DNA of 64,000 nt, from NCBI RefSeq assembly GCF_905147365.1, contig NC_056406.1:7046501-7110500 (forward strand). The letters run 5' to 3'. A model generated the notes under the pieces. That model was not told where the DNA came from, ran no database searches, and saw only the letters and a program-made list of their open reading frames with translations. This document shows positions 1-10,500 of the stretch, one piece after another. The position numbers and the translations under genes were made by a program. Within the stretch, counting starts at the first letter, position 1; every line of letters begins with the position of its first letter. Origin of the DNA: Aricia agestis (lineage: Eukaryota > Arthropoda > Insecta > Lepidoptera > Lycaenidae).

Positions 1-1183
1 TCTAATTTTATGGGTTAATAAATTTATTAATGATTCTTAAATAATTAATACCAATGTTGGCCCAATACGACTTGATTGGGTTAGGTTAGATGGGTAAGGC
101 GGGAGCGTAGCGCAGCGTAGCTCCCGCCTTAGCCATCGTGGTTATTTTTTGTGAACCACCCAGAAGTAAGTAAGACTCATAATTGTTGTTTTTTCTTTTT
201 TTTTTCTTTAGTAGCTTGTCAACCCCTAGAGTGCAATGTTGCAATATATCGGTAAGGAACCCTTTGTGCGCGAATCCGACTCGCTCTTTGCCGATTGTTT
301 ATTATTATTGTTTATAAACTGAGTTACCATTCACTGTGCCAAAGTTTTGTCCACGTTTAGTCCAAGCACTTGATGATTTTTATGTGTCCTTAATTATATT
401 ATGAACATAACAGATTAAATTGGGTTTTATTTAGAATAAATGGTGTTCCTAAAAGTAATTTAGGTGATGATTTTCCTTTAAAAAGTTGTAGTATGTTAGT
501 TGAACTAAGGAATTGTTAGATATACTATTTTAATAATAGTTATTCGTTCAGTAAAGTCAGTTTCGCGAATAACTTTAAATAGTATGCTGAATTCGCATTA
601 TTTAGGGTGCATAATTATTAATTAGTGTGCAAGTCAGTATTTTTGGTGAAACTTTCAAATATTTTGATCGAGAAAAGGGAATATACAGATATTGATTTAA
701 ATACATGCCTTAAAATAATAGGTACTAATTGACTAGATGTGTTTGTGTATTTTCCAGATATTATCATAACAATATCTAATATTTTTCTTCAAACCTTCCT
801 CATACAGATATGAGGCATCATCTCGAAATTATTGTGAAACTTACTAAGTAATATTATTTTGTGTTTTATGAACGGCTCGTATTAGGGTGAACAGTGAACA
901 CTGAACATGCCACAATTTTTTCCTCGATATACTTGCCCACTAAAATATGTAAACAAAGGAAGCCTGTTCCAATTTTTTAAGTAAGGTATCTATGCATGGT
1001 CTCTTATTGCTGTAAACACCTAAAATTTTAGTAATATGCCATTTTAGTAGGGAAATGGGTACTGGCCACTGGGCCTTTGTTTTTGTTTTTTATTTATTTG
1101 GGGCAACATATTAAATTTACAACTTTGTAATCTATATTCGAGTTAACTACCAAATGAATTAACGATGTATCTAACTAACTATA
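1..1183. other. Gene-free AT-rich stretch with two small repeat fragments
   Basis: No credible gene is seen. A strong GC-rich hairpin lies at about 96-130 (arms GGCGGGAGC and GCTCCCGCC). At about 253-296, read on the minus strand, is the start of the dispersed repeat that begins GGCCAAGTGCGAGTCGG elsewhere in this window (fuller copies at 7755, 28330, 58408 and 60855). The rest is AT-rich and featureless. Confidence 0.6.
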
Positions 1184-1691
1184 CTAGAGATCGCCCAATG
1201 GTCGAAATTCGACTTTAGTTTCAAGGACATTAGGATTACTACCTAAATTTTGTAAAAGATATTGACTTTATCATTTTTTTTTCAACTCTTGTCTCTGGGA
1301 CTCGGGCCTCAGCTGATCTCAGACTGGCCGTGTAAGCATTGTCTAATAGTATCTTAGATTCAATAAAAAAAACTATAATCCATTTTCAATTTGTCTGTTG
1401 ACATTGGTTGAAGTCTGTTGACTTCAACCATAAATGAAAGAGTATAATTTGTATGTATAGGCTTGTCACTCAAAAATCTGTCATTTCTGATGTGTGTGTG
1501 TGTGTGTTGCAGTGTGTGTTATATTTTATTTGTTAAAAAATGTATGATAAAAGCATAATTTTAAAATAATATTAGTTCGATGCACTCCTTCACCATATAA
1601 ACTATAACTGTGCAAAATTTCATGCACCTACGTTTCCCCATTTTTCGTAAAAAGGGTTACAAAGTTTTTTGTTCGCGTATTAATATTATGA
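1184..1691 (-). mobile_element. Non-autonomous Helitron, family 1
   Basis: Read on the minus strand, the element starts TCATAATATTAATACGCG after a host A and ends CTAG before a host T. The palindrome GGTCGAAATTCGACC lies about 11 nt inside the CTAG end. These are the classic Helitron features: 5' TC, 3' CTRR preceded by a hairpin, insertion between A and T without target duplication. Other copies are at 27325, 42766 and 63960. There is no coding capacity for Rep/helicase. The nested copy at 42766 supports these boundaries independently. Confidence 0.75.
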
Positions 1692-1829
1692 TGATGAAGA
1701 TTGTGTCGATAACGATGACATCATTATTATAAGATATTGTCATTCATGTTAGGTACATGTATTTATTAATGAACTGCAAGACAAAAAAAACACAAGCAGA
1801 ATTTCCGGACAAATACGACCATCAAACTT

Positions 1830-1980
1830 TCAAGAAGAGAGCGTTTTCCCTCTTAAAAGGTCGGCAACGCATCTGCAGCTCTTCCTCTCGCGAGTGTCCA
1901 TGGGTGCTTGCTAGCTTTCCATCAGGTGACACGTTTTTTCGTTTGCCCATGTTTGCCTCCTTATTTAATAAAAAAAATCT
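1830..1980 (+). mobile_element. Retroposon family C, 3' fragment
   Basis: This carries the 3' half of the retroposon seen at 38590 and 42398: a CCCTCTTAAAAGG block, a GGCAACGCA...GCAGCTCTTC block, the TTTCCATCAGGTGA box and an A-rich tail. The CCCT-rich variable region and the 5' half are missing, as expected for 5' truncation during target-primed reverse transcription. Confidence 0.6.
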
Positions 1981-3418
1981 ATGATTCTTGTCCGCTACTT
2001 CAAGTGTCGATTAACATTGTTATGGTAGCAGGCGCCAGCGGTGGATTCCAGCGCTGAGTCACTGTATCTAAACTTGTCTACCAGTAGCTGTATGTAAACA
2101 TGTTTCAATCCAGTACAATATCCGGCCTACTGGCGCCCGGCGCCTAGCGTGAGCTTACCAGGCCCTGGGCTGAAACTACTTAGGGCCGGTGCCGTAAATA
2201 GGGCGGTGCCACCGGTGCCCAGGCACAGGGCGCAGACTCTGGGGGGCGCAAGAATGGCCAGACCTGGGAGGCCTACACATTGCACTGCTCTGAGTACCTA
2301 ATATAATATCTACAAAAGAACAAGGGCGTAGTTAAAGAAGCTCGCACAGGGCGCAAAAAAGGCTATTTACGACACTGCTTAACGCCACAACATTTTAATT
2401 GTTAGTTCGTAGTACCAACACCTAAATTGTATAATAAACCTTGATCGTATGATTCTCAGGGATACCAACAAAAATGTAATAAAATTATGAATTCTTTCGC
2501 ATTATCGTCTATTTCTGACTAGACTTAGCTGAGGGGCGGAGGCCCTTGAACTCATGGGGCCCTGGGCTTAACCCCAAATAGCCATAAAGTTGCTAATTAT
2601 TGGTTAATTTTTGACGATGGCCAGTCAAAAGCGGTATTAAAAAAACCCAAAAACCCCAGAAACCATACTTAAAGAGTACATATAGTATTCCTGGAATTTG
2701 TGATTTAAACCATTTAGCATGCCGGCCAGCTCGACCAGTTTTACGAGACGGTCGTGCGAGGTTCCAACCAGTGCTTAAAAAACAGTCATGTGATGTACCA
2801 GACATACCTACTTACTCATATGCTAATGCTAAGTATACCAAACCTGCTTTGCCCCTACTGGCATTTCATATATTGCGGTAATAAATCTTATACATCGCGA
2901 AGTAACCTAATCGAAAAAAATACTTATAAGAATTAGCGCCAACACAAACAAAACTAATTGACTTACTTTCCCTTTCTTTCTTTTATTATTATGGCAGTTG
3001 GTGGAAACCAGTGCCGGATTTATATTTTTTATGAGTGCAGGTCATTTTATTTCCGCCGCCCCACGTACGAAATCTGCCGCCCCCTAGGACGGTGCCGCCC
3101 CTAGGCCGCGGCCTATACTGCCTAATTTATATATCCAGAAATGTTGGAAACAGGAATATTATGTATAATATTAAGTCTGGTGATCGTCGCTTGTTTTACC
3201 AAACTGCGTTATTTGATTGTTAGGGCCATGAAATAATAACAGTATGGATAAAATTACAATAAATTTATATTTTTCATTGGTTCCATTACATTAACTTTAC
3301 AAACTTACATTACACAAAAACAATATGTAAGTATATATAATTTATAATTAAATATAAACATAATCTGACAGCTAAATATGTTCACTTTTTACCACTACAA
3401 CACTGTCCAGTGGCAGTG
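1981..3418. other. Gene-free stretch with GC-rich hAT-like debris
   Basis: At about 2030-2360 and 2520-2575 there are GC-rich blocks with repeated GGCGCC, GGGCGC and GGCCCTGGGC motifs. They resemble the degraded ends of the small hAT element at 56472. A second remnant lies at about 3011-3121, starting CAGTGCCGGATTTA and ending TATACTG, but with no clear target duplication. No gene is supported. Confidence 0.4.
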
Positions 3419-3423
3419 GATCG

Positions 3424-4850
3424 CACAGTGTGATAAAAACCTCGATTTTGTTTCGTCACGTTTTTCTTTCAAAATACTATAGTTGATAGCTATATAAGCA
3501 TTAGAGTAAAACTCCGAGATCGATATTCTTTGTAGTTATTTTTTTTAAAGAGTGTCAAAGTTGGCGTTTTTCCGGGTAAAAAATTTGCATAAAAATTAAT
3601 AAAAAAAAAAACTAATCAAGTAACATTCATTTTGTTTATACCAATTGAACAAGCACTTAATACTTTACTTTTTCTCCAAATTTGGTTAACCTACTGTGAT
3701 CAAGTAGGGAGATATTTATTTATTTGATAATTATAGTTTTTCATTTTTAATTTCGCGATTAGATCGAATTAGAAAAAGTTTTAAGCATGAAACGATAGTG
3801 TGAGTAATTCTTTATCAATGTTATTAATAAAAATCACACTCTAATAACCTCTGTGTCAGAAGTAATATCTAATTAAAAAAATTTTTAATAAAAATTCGGA
3901 TTTTTTATACCTAGGGTTGTCACTAAAGTTGATATTTTATTTTCCCCGACTACATCAGAAGGTGATTACTGATTAGATACTGTTTGAGCATCCATACTAA
4001 TATTATAAATGCGAAAGTGTGTCTGTCTGTCTGTCTGTTACCTCTTCACGCCCAAACCGCTCAATCGATTTTGCTGAAATTTGGCATGGAGATACCTTGA
4101 GTCCCGGGAAAGGACATAAGATACTTTTTGTCCCGAAAAAATGTACGGTTCCCGCGCGATAAACGAGTTTTGGCGCAACAGAGTTGCGGGCATCATCTAG
4201 TATAAAATAATTAATTTACGTCATATTTTTTTCACTTTTTAGATTTTTTATTATTAGACCTGCCTAAACGTGATCCTGATATTTTTTGTATAGGATATCG
4301 ATTGCGAATTTGCGTATCAACCGGATGAATCAAACAAGAGACCTTTAGTGACAACCTTAGATACAAAAAATCCGAATTTTTATTTAAAAAAATGTAAATA
4401 CGATATAACTTCTGACACAGAGGTTATTAGAGTGTGATTTTTGATAACATTGATAAAGGATTACTCACACTATCGTTTCATGCTTAAAACTTTTTCTAAT
4501 TCGATCTAATCGCAAAATTAAAAATAAAAAACTAAAATTACTAAATAAATAAATATCTCCCTACTTGATCACAGTAGGTTAACCAAATTCGGAGAAAAAG
4601 TAAAGTATTAAGTGCTTGTTCAATTGGTATAAACAAAATTAATGTTACTTCATTAGATTTTTTTTAATTAATATTTATGCAAATTTTTGACCCGGAAAAA
4701 CGCCAACTTTGACATTCTTTAAAAAAATAACTACAAAGAATATCGAGTAAAACTCCGAGGAGTTTTACTCTAATGTTTATATAGCTATCAACTATAGTAT
4801 TTTGAAAGAAAAACGCGGTGAAACAAAATCGAGGTTTTTATCACACTGTG
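3424..4850. mobile_element. Transib-like foldback element, long inverted arms
   Basis: Arms of about 500 bp (roughly 3424-3940 and 4335-4850) are near-perfect inverted copies. Both ends begin CACAGTGTGATAAAAACC. The exact 5-bp repeat GATCG flanks the element (3419-3423 and 4851-4855). A CACAGTG-type end with a 5-bp duplication is the signature of the Transib superfamily, relatives of RAG1; that assignment is inference, since no transposase is present. A Helitron (3991-4200) has inserted between the arms. Removing it leaves about 1.2 kb. Confidence 0.7.
3991..4200 (+). mobile_element. Short Helitron, family 2, nested
   Basis: It starts TCCATACTAATATTATAAA after a host A and ends CATCATCTAG before a host T, with a GCGCAACAGAGTTGCG hairpin near the 3' end. 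It includes a (GTCT)n run. Relatives are at 51292 (plus) and 26008 (minus). It sits inside the Transib-like foldback, so it is younger. Confidence 0.75.
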
Positions 4851-4855
4851 GATCG

Positions 4856-5247
4856 TCATTTAAAAATAATAATAGTATATGTACTTAATATGCCTGGTTA
4901 AGTAAGTTAGGTTAATATGCCTGGTTTTTGAGGTTTTTTTTACAGAAAATTTTCTTTACACTAGCGTTGTTAAGAGCCTACTGTCAAAACTGTAGCGGTG
5001 TGTGTAGCTAGCATGAAAACATTGTAGTAATATATCTAAACATTGCAGTAGTATAATATTATGGTTTTGACGTAATACAATTAAAAACGCTACTGACTCG
5101 ATAAACTTCTGTAAAAAAACTCAAAATGATTCCGAAGTTATATTGTCTCGCTGATGGCACTGCATTGTTTATAAAATATAATAAGGTATAAAACAAATAT
5201 AATATAAGTTATAAGGTCTAGGAGTTAGGACTCTTGAACTTTAATCA
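4856..5247. other. Gene-free spacer
   Basis: AT-rich sequence with short GGTTA/TGCCTGGTT repeats near 4890-4925. No gene or element boundary is recognised. Confidence 0.5.
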
Positions 5248-5251
5248 TTAA

Positions 5252-5683
5252 GAGCCCATATGACCCTAACTTGACTACATACTTTAACCTAGATCTCAAA
5301 ATCTGTAAGGTCTAGAAAACTGATTTTTTGACACAAGTAACTTCAGTTCATAAAGATTAAATGCTCAAGACTAAAAAAACACGATTACTCAAAAAATGCT
5401 CGATAGTTTCTTTTTTACAAAAAACCTTGTTTTAGACACATTTTTGCTTGGATCTTCGAAGTTTGCTGTCTTTTCTTTAATATTTTTTAATATCTAAAAA
5501 GGTATTGATAAAACCTAAATTTGCTCAAAACACTTATTTCATAATCATTATAGTTCGTCTTTTATTCAAGTAAAACTAAATCGGCGATGATTCCGCGCCG
5601 TTCTTTTTCACCTGGCATATGAAAGAAGGGCGTGAGTGTGAAGAGAGAAGGACGATGTTTGATTTTTAGAGTCAGGTGAGCTC
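5252..5683. mobile_element. TTAA-flanked MITE, left inverted copy
   Basis: Exact TTAA sits on both sides (5248-5251 and 5684-5687). The termini are GAGCCCATATGACCCTAA and, read inward from the right, GAGCTCACCTGACTCTAA. An inverted copy lies at 6390-6817. TTAA duplication and the lack of coding point to a piggyBac-type MITE. The 3' part resembles the interior of the element at 5865 (CCTGGCATATGAAAG segment). Confidence 0.7.
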
Positions 5684-5864
5684 TTAATCCAACAACAAAA
5701 CGACATTGATTTTCGGAAATTTGAGAATACCATTTTTACGTCGACGTACAAAATTGATCGAATGAGGGATGAAGTTGCATTAATGATGCACAAAATGACT
5801 GGGTATAGATTTAACTGCCCCGCACACAGAGACGAATATTAATTATTTAACTGCAATTAATTAA

Positions 5865-6352
5865 GGGGGCGACTAACCAACAATTTCCGATTTTATAATT
5901 CATTTTCATACTTGAAAATAAGCCCCCAGTTGTATTATTTTATATTTGGAAATATAATATAGTATCTAATTTTATAAAATTAGATACTATATTATATTTC
6001 CAGGAAATTAGATACTATATTATATTTCCAGGAATTTTATCTGAGCAAAAACGCGATATCTTAAAATTTTCTCGATATAATAAAATCACAAAGACGCATC
6101 GAATTTTCAAGAATTTTTCATTTATTGCCATAACCGTGCATTGAACTTAAGTTAATATTTTAACAAATTGTATAAAATTCTATAATTGAGAAACCGACCT
6201 AGCGGATTTTTAAAATGTTGTATGTATTTATCGAGTTATTGAGAAAAAACTAATTTGGCGATGAACCCGCGTCGTCCTTTTTCACTTGACATATGAAAGA
6301 CGGGCGTGATTGTGAAGATAGCGATGTTTGATTTTTTGGGTTAGTCGCCCTC
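5865..6352. mobile_element. TTAA-flanked MITE with GGGGGCGACTAAC ends
   Basis: TTAA at 5861-5864 and 6353-6356 flanks ends GGGGGCGACTAAC and GGGTTAGTCGCCC. A close relative is at 49425-49861. A 31-bp local duplication containing TTAGATACTATATTATATTTCC occurs near 5965-6030. The element lies between the inverted pair at 5252 and 6390. Confidence 0.72.
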
Positions 6353-6389
6353 TTAATAAAAATTTCGACAAATAATGTTAAGTAATTAA

Positions 6390-6817
6390 GAGCTCACCTG
6401 ACTCTAAAAATCCATCATCGTCCTTCTCTCTTCACACTCACGCCCGTCTTTCATACGCCAGGTGAAAAAGGACGGCGCGGAATCATCGCCGAGTTAGTTT
6501 TACTTGAATAAAAGACGAACTATAATGATTATGAAAAAAGTGTTTTGAGCAAATTTAGGTTTTATCAATACCTTTTTAGATATTAAAAAATATTAAAGAA
6601 AAGACAGCAAACTTTGAAGATCCAAGCACAAATGTGTCTAAAACAAGGATTTTTGTAAAAAAGAAACTATGGAGCATTTTTTGAGTAATCGTGTTTTCGT
6701 CTTGAGCATTTATCTTCATGAGCTGAAGTTACTTGTGACAAAAAATCAGTTTTCTAGACCTTACAGATTTTGAGATCTAGGTTAAAGTATGTAGTCAAGT
6801 TAGGGTCATATGCGCTC
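6390..6817. mobile_element. TTAA-flanked MITE, right inverted copy
   Basis: This is the inverted partner of 5252-5683. It is flanked by TTAA at 6386-6389 and 6818-6821. Most of its length is an inverted match to the left copy, so the two could fold into a stem of about 430 bp with a 700-bp loop. Confidence 0.7.
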
Positions 6818-6821
6818 TTAA

Positions 6822-7306
6822 GAGGATTCCACACCGCCGTTTTTCCATACAAACGCTGTCCCCTGTTTCCTCCCTGGATAATGCCGGTAGAGTTATGATT
6901 TTTTTCCTGAATATCTATGGCCACTATTAGCATGTTCCTATGTTTTCGTTTTTTTCATAATTTTATTATTAAAAAAGATAAGAACGTCCGAAAACCCAAA
7001 AAAATGCCAAGATTTTTCTCTGTGTTCAAACACCCAGAAAACAAAGCTGGCTAAAATATACAAAAAAAATAAAACATAGGAACACAGCACAAACCATGCT
7101 TTAATTCTTAATGAAAAAAGTACTTAAATCGGTTAAGTTTTGGAGAAGGAATCAGCGGACAACGAATCGAAGATTTTCTGTTCTTTTATTAGAACTTTTG
7201 TCGTGTTGTCTCTATCGCGCTCTGCGGTGGGAGACTTGAGATTGGTGAGACAGCAATACATTTTCAAATACCTATTTTCAATTTCTCTCGCCCCTGGTGT
7301 ATCCTC
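6822..7306. mobile_element. TTAA-flanked MITE with GAGGATTCCACACC ends
   Basis: It shares the TTAA at 6818-6821 with its left neighbour and ends at TTAA 7307-7310. The ends are GAGGATTCCACACC and GGTGTATCCTC. An inverted relative is nested in the pogo/Tigger-like element at 17683-18155, matching over most of its length. No coding capacity is visible. Confidence 0.72.
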
Positions 7307-7342
7307 TTAAGATTCGTCTCTGAGTGCGGCAGTAAGTAGAAT

Positions 7343-7504
7343 TAAGGCCGGTATAAATAGTCAGTACTTAAGATGCGACCCGGTCTCAAGACGCGGTTCG
7401 GCTCTGTGAGTGGTCCAAATTTTGACAGCCGACCAATCACAGAGCCTGAACCGTGTCTTGAGACCGAGATGCATCTTGAGTACTGACTATTTATACCGGC
7501 CTTA
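7343..7504. repeat. Perfect-stem hairpin MITE
   Basis: The arms TAAGGCCGGTATAAATAGTC and GACTATTTATACCGGCCTTA, and the sequence inside them, are inverted complements over about 65-70 bp per arm around a short centre. The fragment just outside the left arm (GTCTCTGAGTGCGGCAGTAA) also recurs, inverted, near 5818 and 18431. This is a small non-coding DNA element. It lies just downstream of the Gmppa stop codon. Confidence 0.65.
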
Positions 7505-7583
7505 GTCTTACAAAGTTAACTAAACTTAATTATTGTGACTGGAATAACTTAAAGCTACCTAACAAACAAACATGTAACCTGTA

Positions 7584-10500
7584 CTATAAAATAATTTCGT
7601 GCTTGAAACTCCTTGTGAGATGTTTGTGCGGCAGGACGATGGAGTTGAGGAGAATTGTTTCTGCGGGTACTACGACACCAGCGCCTGTAAAAAATATTTT
7701 TCATAGGTTTTTTTTGTTATCTTTAACTGGTAATTAGCATTTACAATAAAAAATAATCGATCAAGTGCGAGTCGGACACGCGCACGAAGGGTTATTGATA
7801 CAAAGTTGCCAAAAAATTGTGTTTTTTTTTTGTATGGGAGACCCCCTTAAATATTTATTTTATTATTAATTATTTAAGTACAAATATAATTAAGAATATT
7901 GTGAGTATCTCAAGTGCCTACCTAATACCAATATTGATTACGAGCAAAAAAGGCCAAAGAAATCACGTTTGTTGTATGGGAGCCCCCCTTAAATATTTAA
8001 ATTATTTTGTTTTTAGTATTTGTTGTTATAGCGGCAACAGATATACACAATCTGTGAAAATTTCAGAAGTATAGCTATAGCGGTTCTCGAGTTACAGCCT
8101 GGAGACACACAGACAGACGGACAGACATCGAAGTCTTAGTAAATAGTAATAGGGTCCCGTTTTTACCCATTGGGTACGGAACCCTAAAAATAGACGTTGG
8201 GTCAAAACGACATCTATGAACGACGAGTTAAAACTGTATTATTAAGTTTACTGCAATGACCGCTAGATGTCACTATCCCGCACAAATACAAACTATCGTG
8301 TGGTTTGCTTCCTCGGTCCTATACGAAATCATGAGCGCCGATAACCTCGTGCCTCAATCTATTGAGTAAGGAAATTATTGGGCCTTGGTAATTCTTGGCT
8401 ATGTCCGTAAAGGGCGAAATGATTTTTGAGGGGTACAGGTCGTCCCCTTGAGGGGCAAGCCTACTTTGCTGGCCCTTCGGGTGAAGCGATCTGCCCTGTA
8501 TAACACACAAAACTTAAGTTCCCATTGAACGCGTTCATGCTGTGACGTAAATCTCGTTTTGTTTCGATTGGATTTCACAAACTTCTTTTGATCGCGATTA
8601 TTAAATCTAAACTTACGTGACGTCACGCGATTATTTTACATGTTTTCATCATTTTAGCCTTTTCACGTTAATTTAACAACAAAATAGCAAGAAACAGTAC
8701 ATAAACTAACAAACGCATACGTCAAAACTGTAATTTCTTTTATCTATGTTTTTCGTTCCGCCATGACAGGGCTTGAACGGGTTTTATATGACTTAGGACT
8801 TTGGGCGTTCAGAAGATAAAACTCGGATTTGCTGTGAACGCGTTCAGTTTATGCTGGTGAAATGCATTTCGATGTTATAATCGCGTTTATACGTTTTGAA
8901 CCGGTTCAGAGTGCTTTGAACGCGTTCCGTTTCTATGGTGAAATCGCCCCTAAATAATTATTAATTATAATTTCTTATATTATTATGTAACTCAAAAAAC
9001 TTTTAAAATACCAACAAAACTTACCTAAAATTGTGATAGACGGATTCAGCCGTCCGTCGCTGTTGAACAGGGGCGTATTGTCCATCTTGGCAAAGGGCTT
9101 GTTGGGGTCGGGGTCGGACGGGGTGCCCTCCACGCGGGCCCACTCCCCAACTGTCGCCTCTTGACCAACTAGTAAGAAGTAATATTAAGGGCCTGTTTCA
9201 CCACTTCCTGATATTAATTGCCGAATAGGCTATCCATCTTCTCTTGACAGACAAAGTATGGAGAATCTGTCAAAAAAGTTGTGAATAGCCTAATCAGCAC
9301 TTTATCAGAAAGTGTTGAAACAGGCCCTAAGCGACTTGTTACAAATAGTTATCCTGTAGAATCGACAATGCTTTTCGAGTTGGATTGACAATAATTTTAC
9401 CTAATCATTGGTTGACGCTAAAGTATAGTTTTCTCAGAGCCAGTACTGACTGCCCATAAGACTGGCTAACTTAACTATACTTAAGTCGCGAGTACCTGCG
9501 CAGTATCTTTTCAAATTCGACTCGAGCGGGAATTGTAAACTAATTTGCTAGTATCTGACTTTCATAACTTGAATGTCGCTTCGATCGCAGCCTGTTTCGC
9601 AGATAGAATCGAAGCGATATGAAGTATGACGTGAATCACGACTTGGCATAATATATGCGAAATTTTTCATAAATTCAGATACACAAGCAGGTATTAACTC
9701 ACCGACAGAGTACATAACTAGCGCGTGTTCGTGTATCGCGGCGTTGTTCAGTACTATCGACTCTTTGACGCGCACGCCCGCCATCACTCGCACTCCCGCG
9801 CCGATTGACACGTTCGGTCCTATCTGGAAATAATTGAATTATTCAATTATCCGGCCAATGAAATTTTTGTGGCCTCTCCTCGTTGGTTCATGACCAATAC
9901 AAACAATTGGAAACATGTAGAGGCACATATTCGTCTATAGTTGTTGTGCATGTTATAGACAGCAATGAGTATATCCAGATATACTCATTATCAGTCAGTT
10001 ATTCCAGATAACTAACGGCCGTTCCTAATATTTGATCTATCTCTGGTTTTGCCCTACTAGAGATAGGAATAGCTCGCATAAGACATTAGAGACATATATT
10101 TTATGTCAGTTCAATGTTAGCTGCAATCGGTTGTATGTCAAACCAGAGATAGATTGAATATTGGGAACACGGCCATTCCCAATATTCAATCTATACAACA
10201 TCATCATGTTGACTTATATGTTATGACAGATAATGGTCTATTTATTTTGGTTGACGATAGTTGTGCTGGTGCATACTAAACTCAACTTCACAATCATGGT
10301 TTTCCAGCATGACCCAACATCGAGAGGAGCTTTTGTTTTGTAAATGTTTCCTAGATGAATCAGTGCTGTGTTACTGCTTAAATTAACTTATTAAGTATGA
10401 TCAATGATTACACACAAATATGTTGGTGATTTTGCCTGGCTGACTTGGCAAACAATGAAACCAGCCACCGTCACTAAAACTGATCTGAGAGAACTGGGAG

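Noticed and set aside
2593..2805. 70-codon minus frame
   Set aside because: No family resemblance, no splice context and low-complexity C-terminal part; not supported as a gene.
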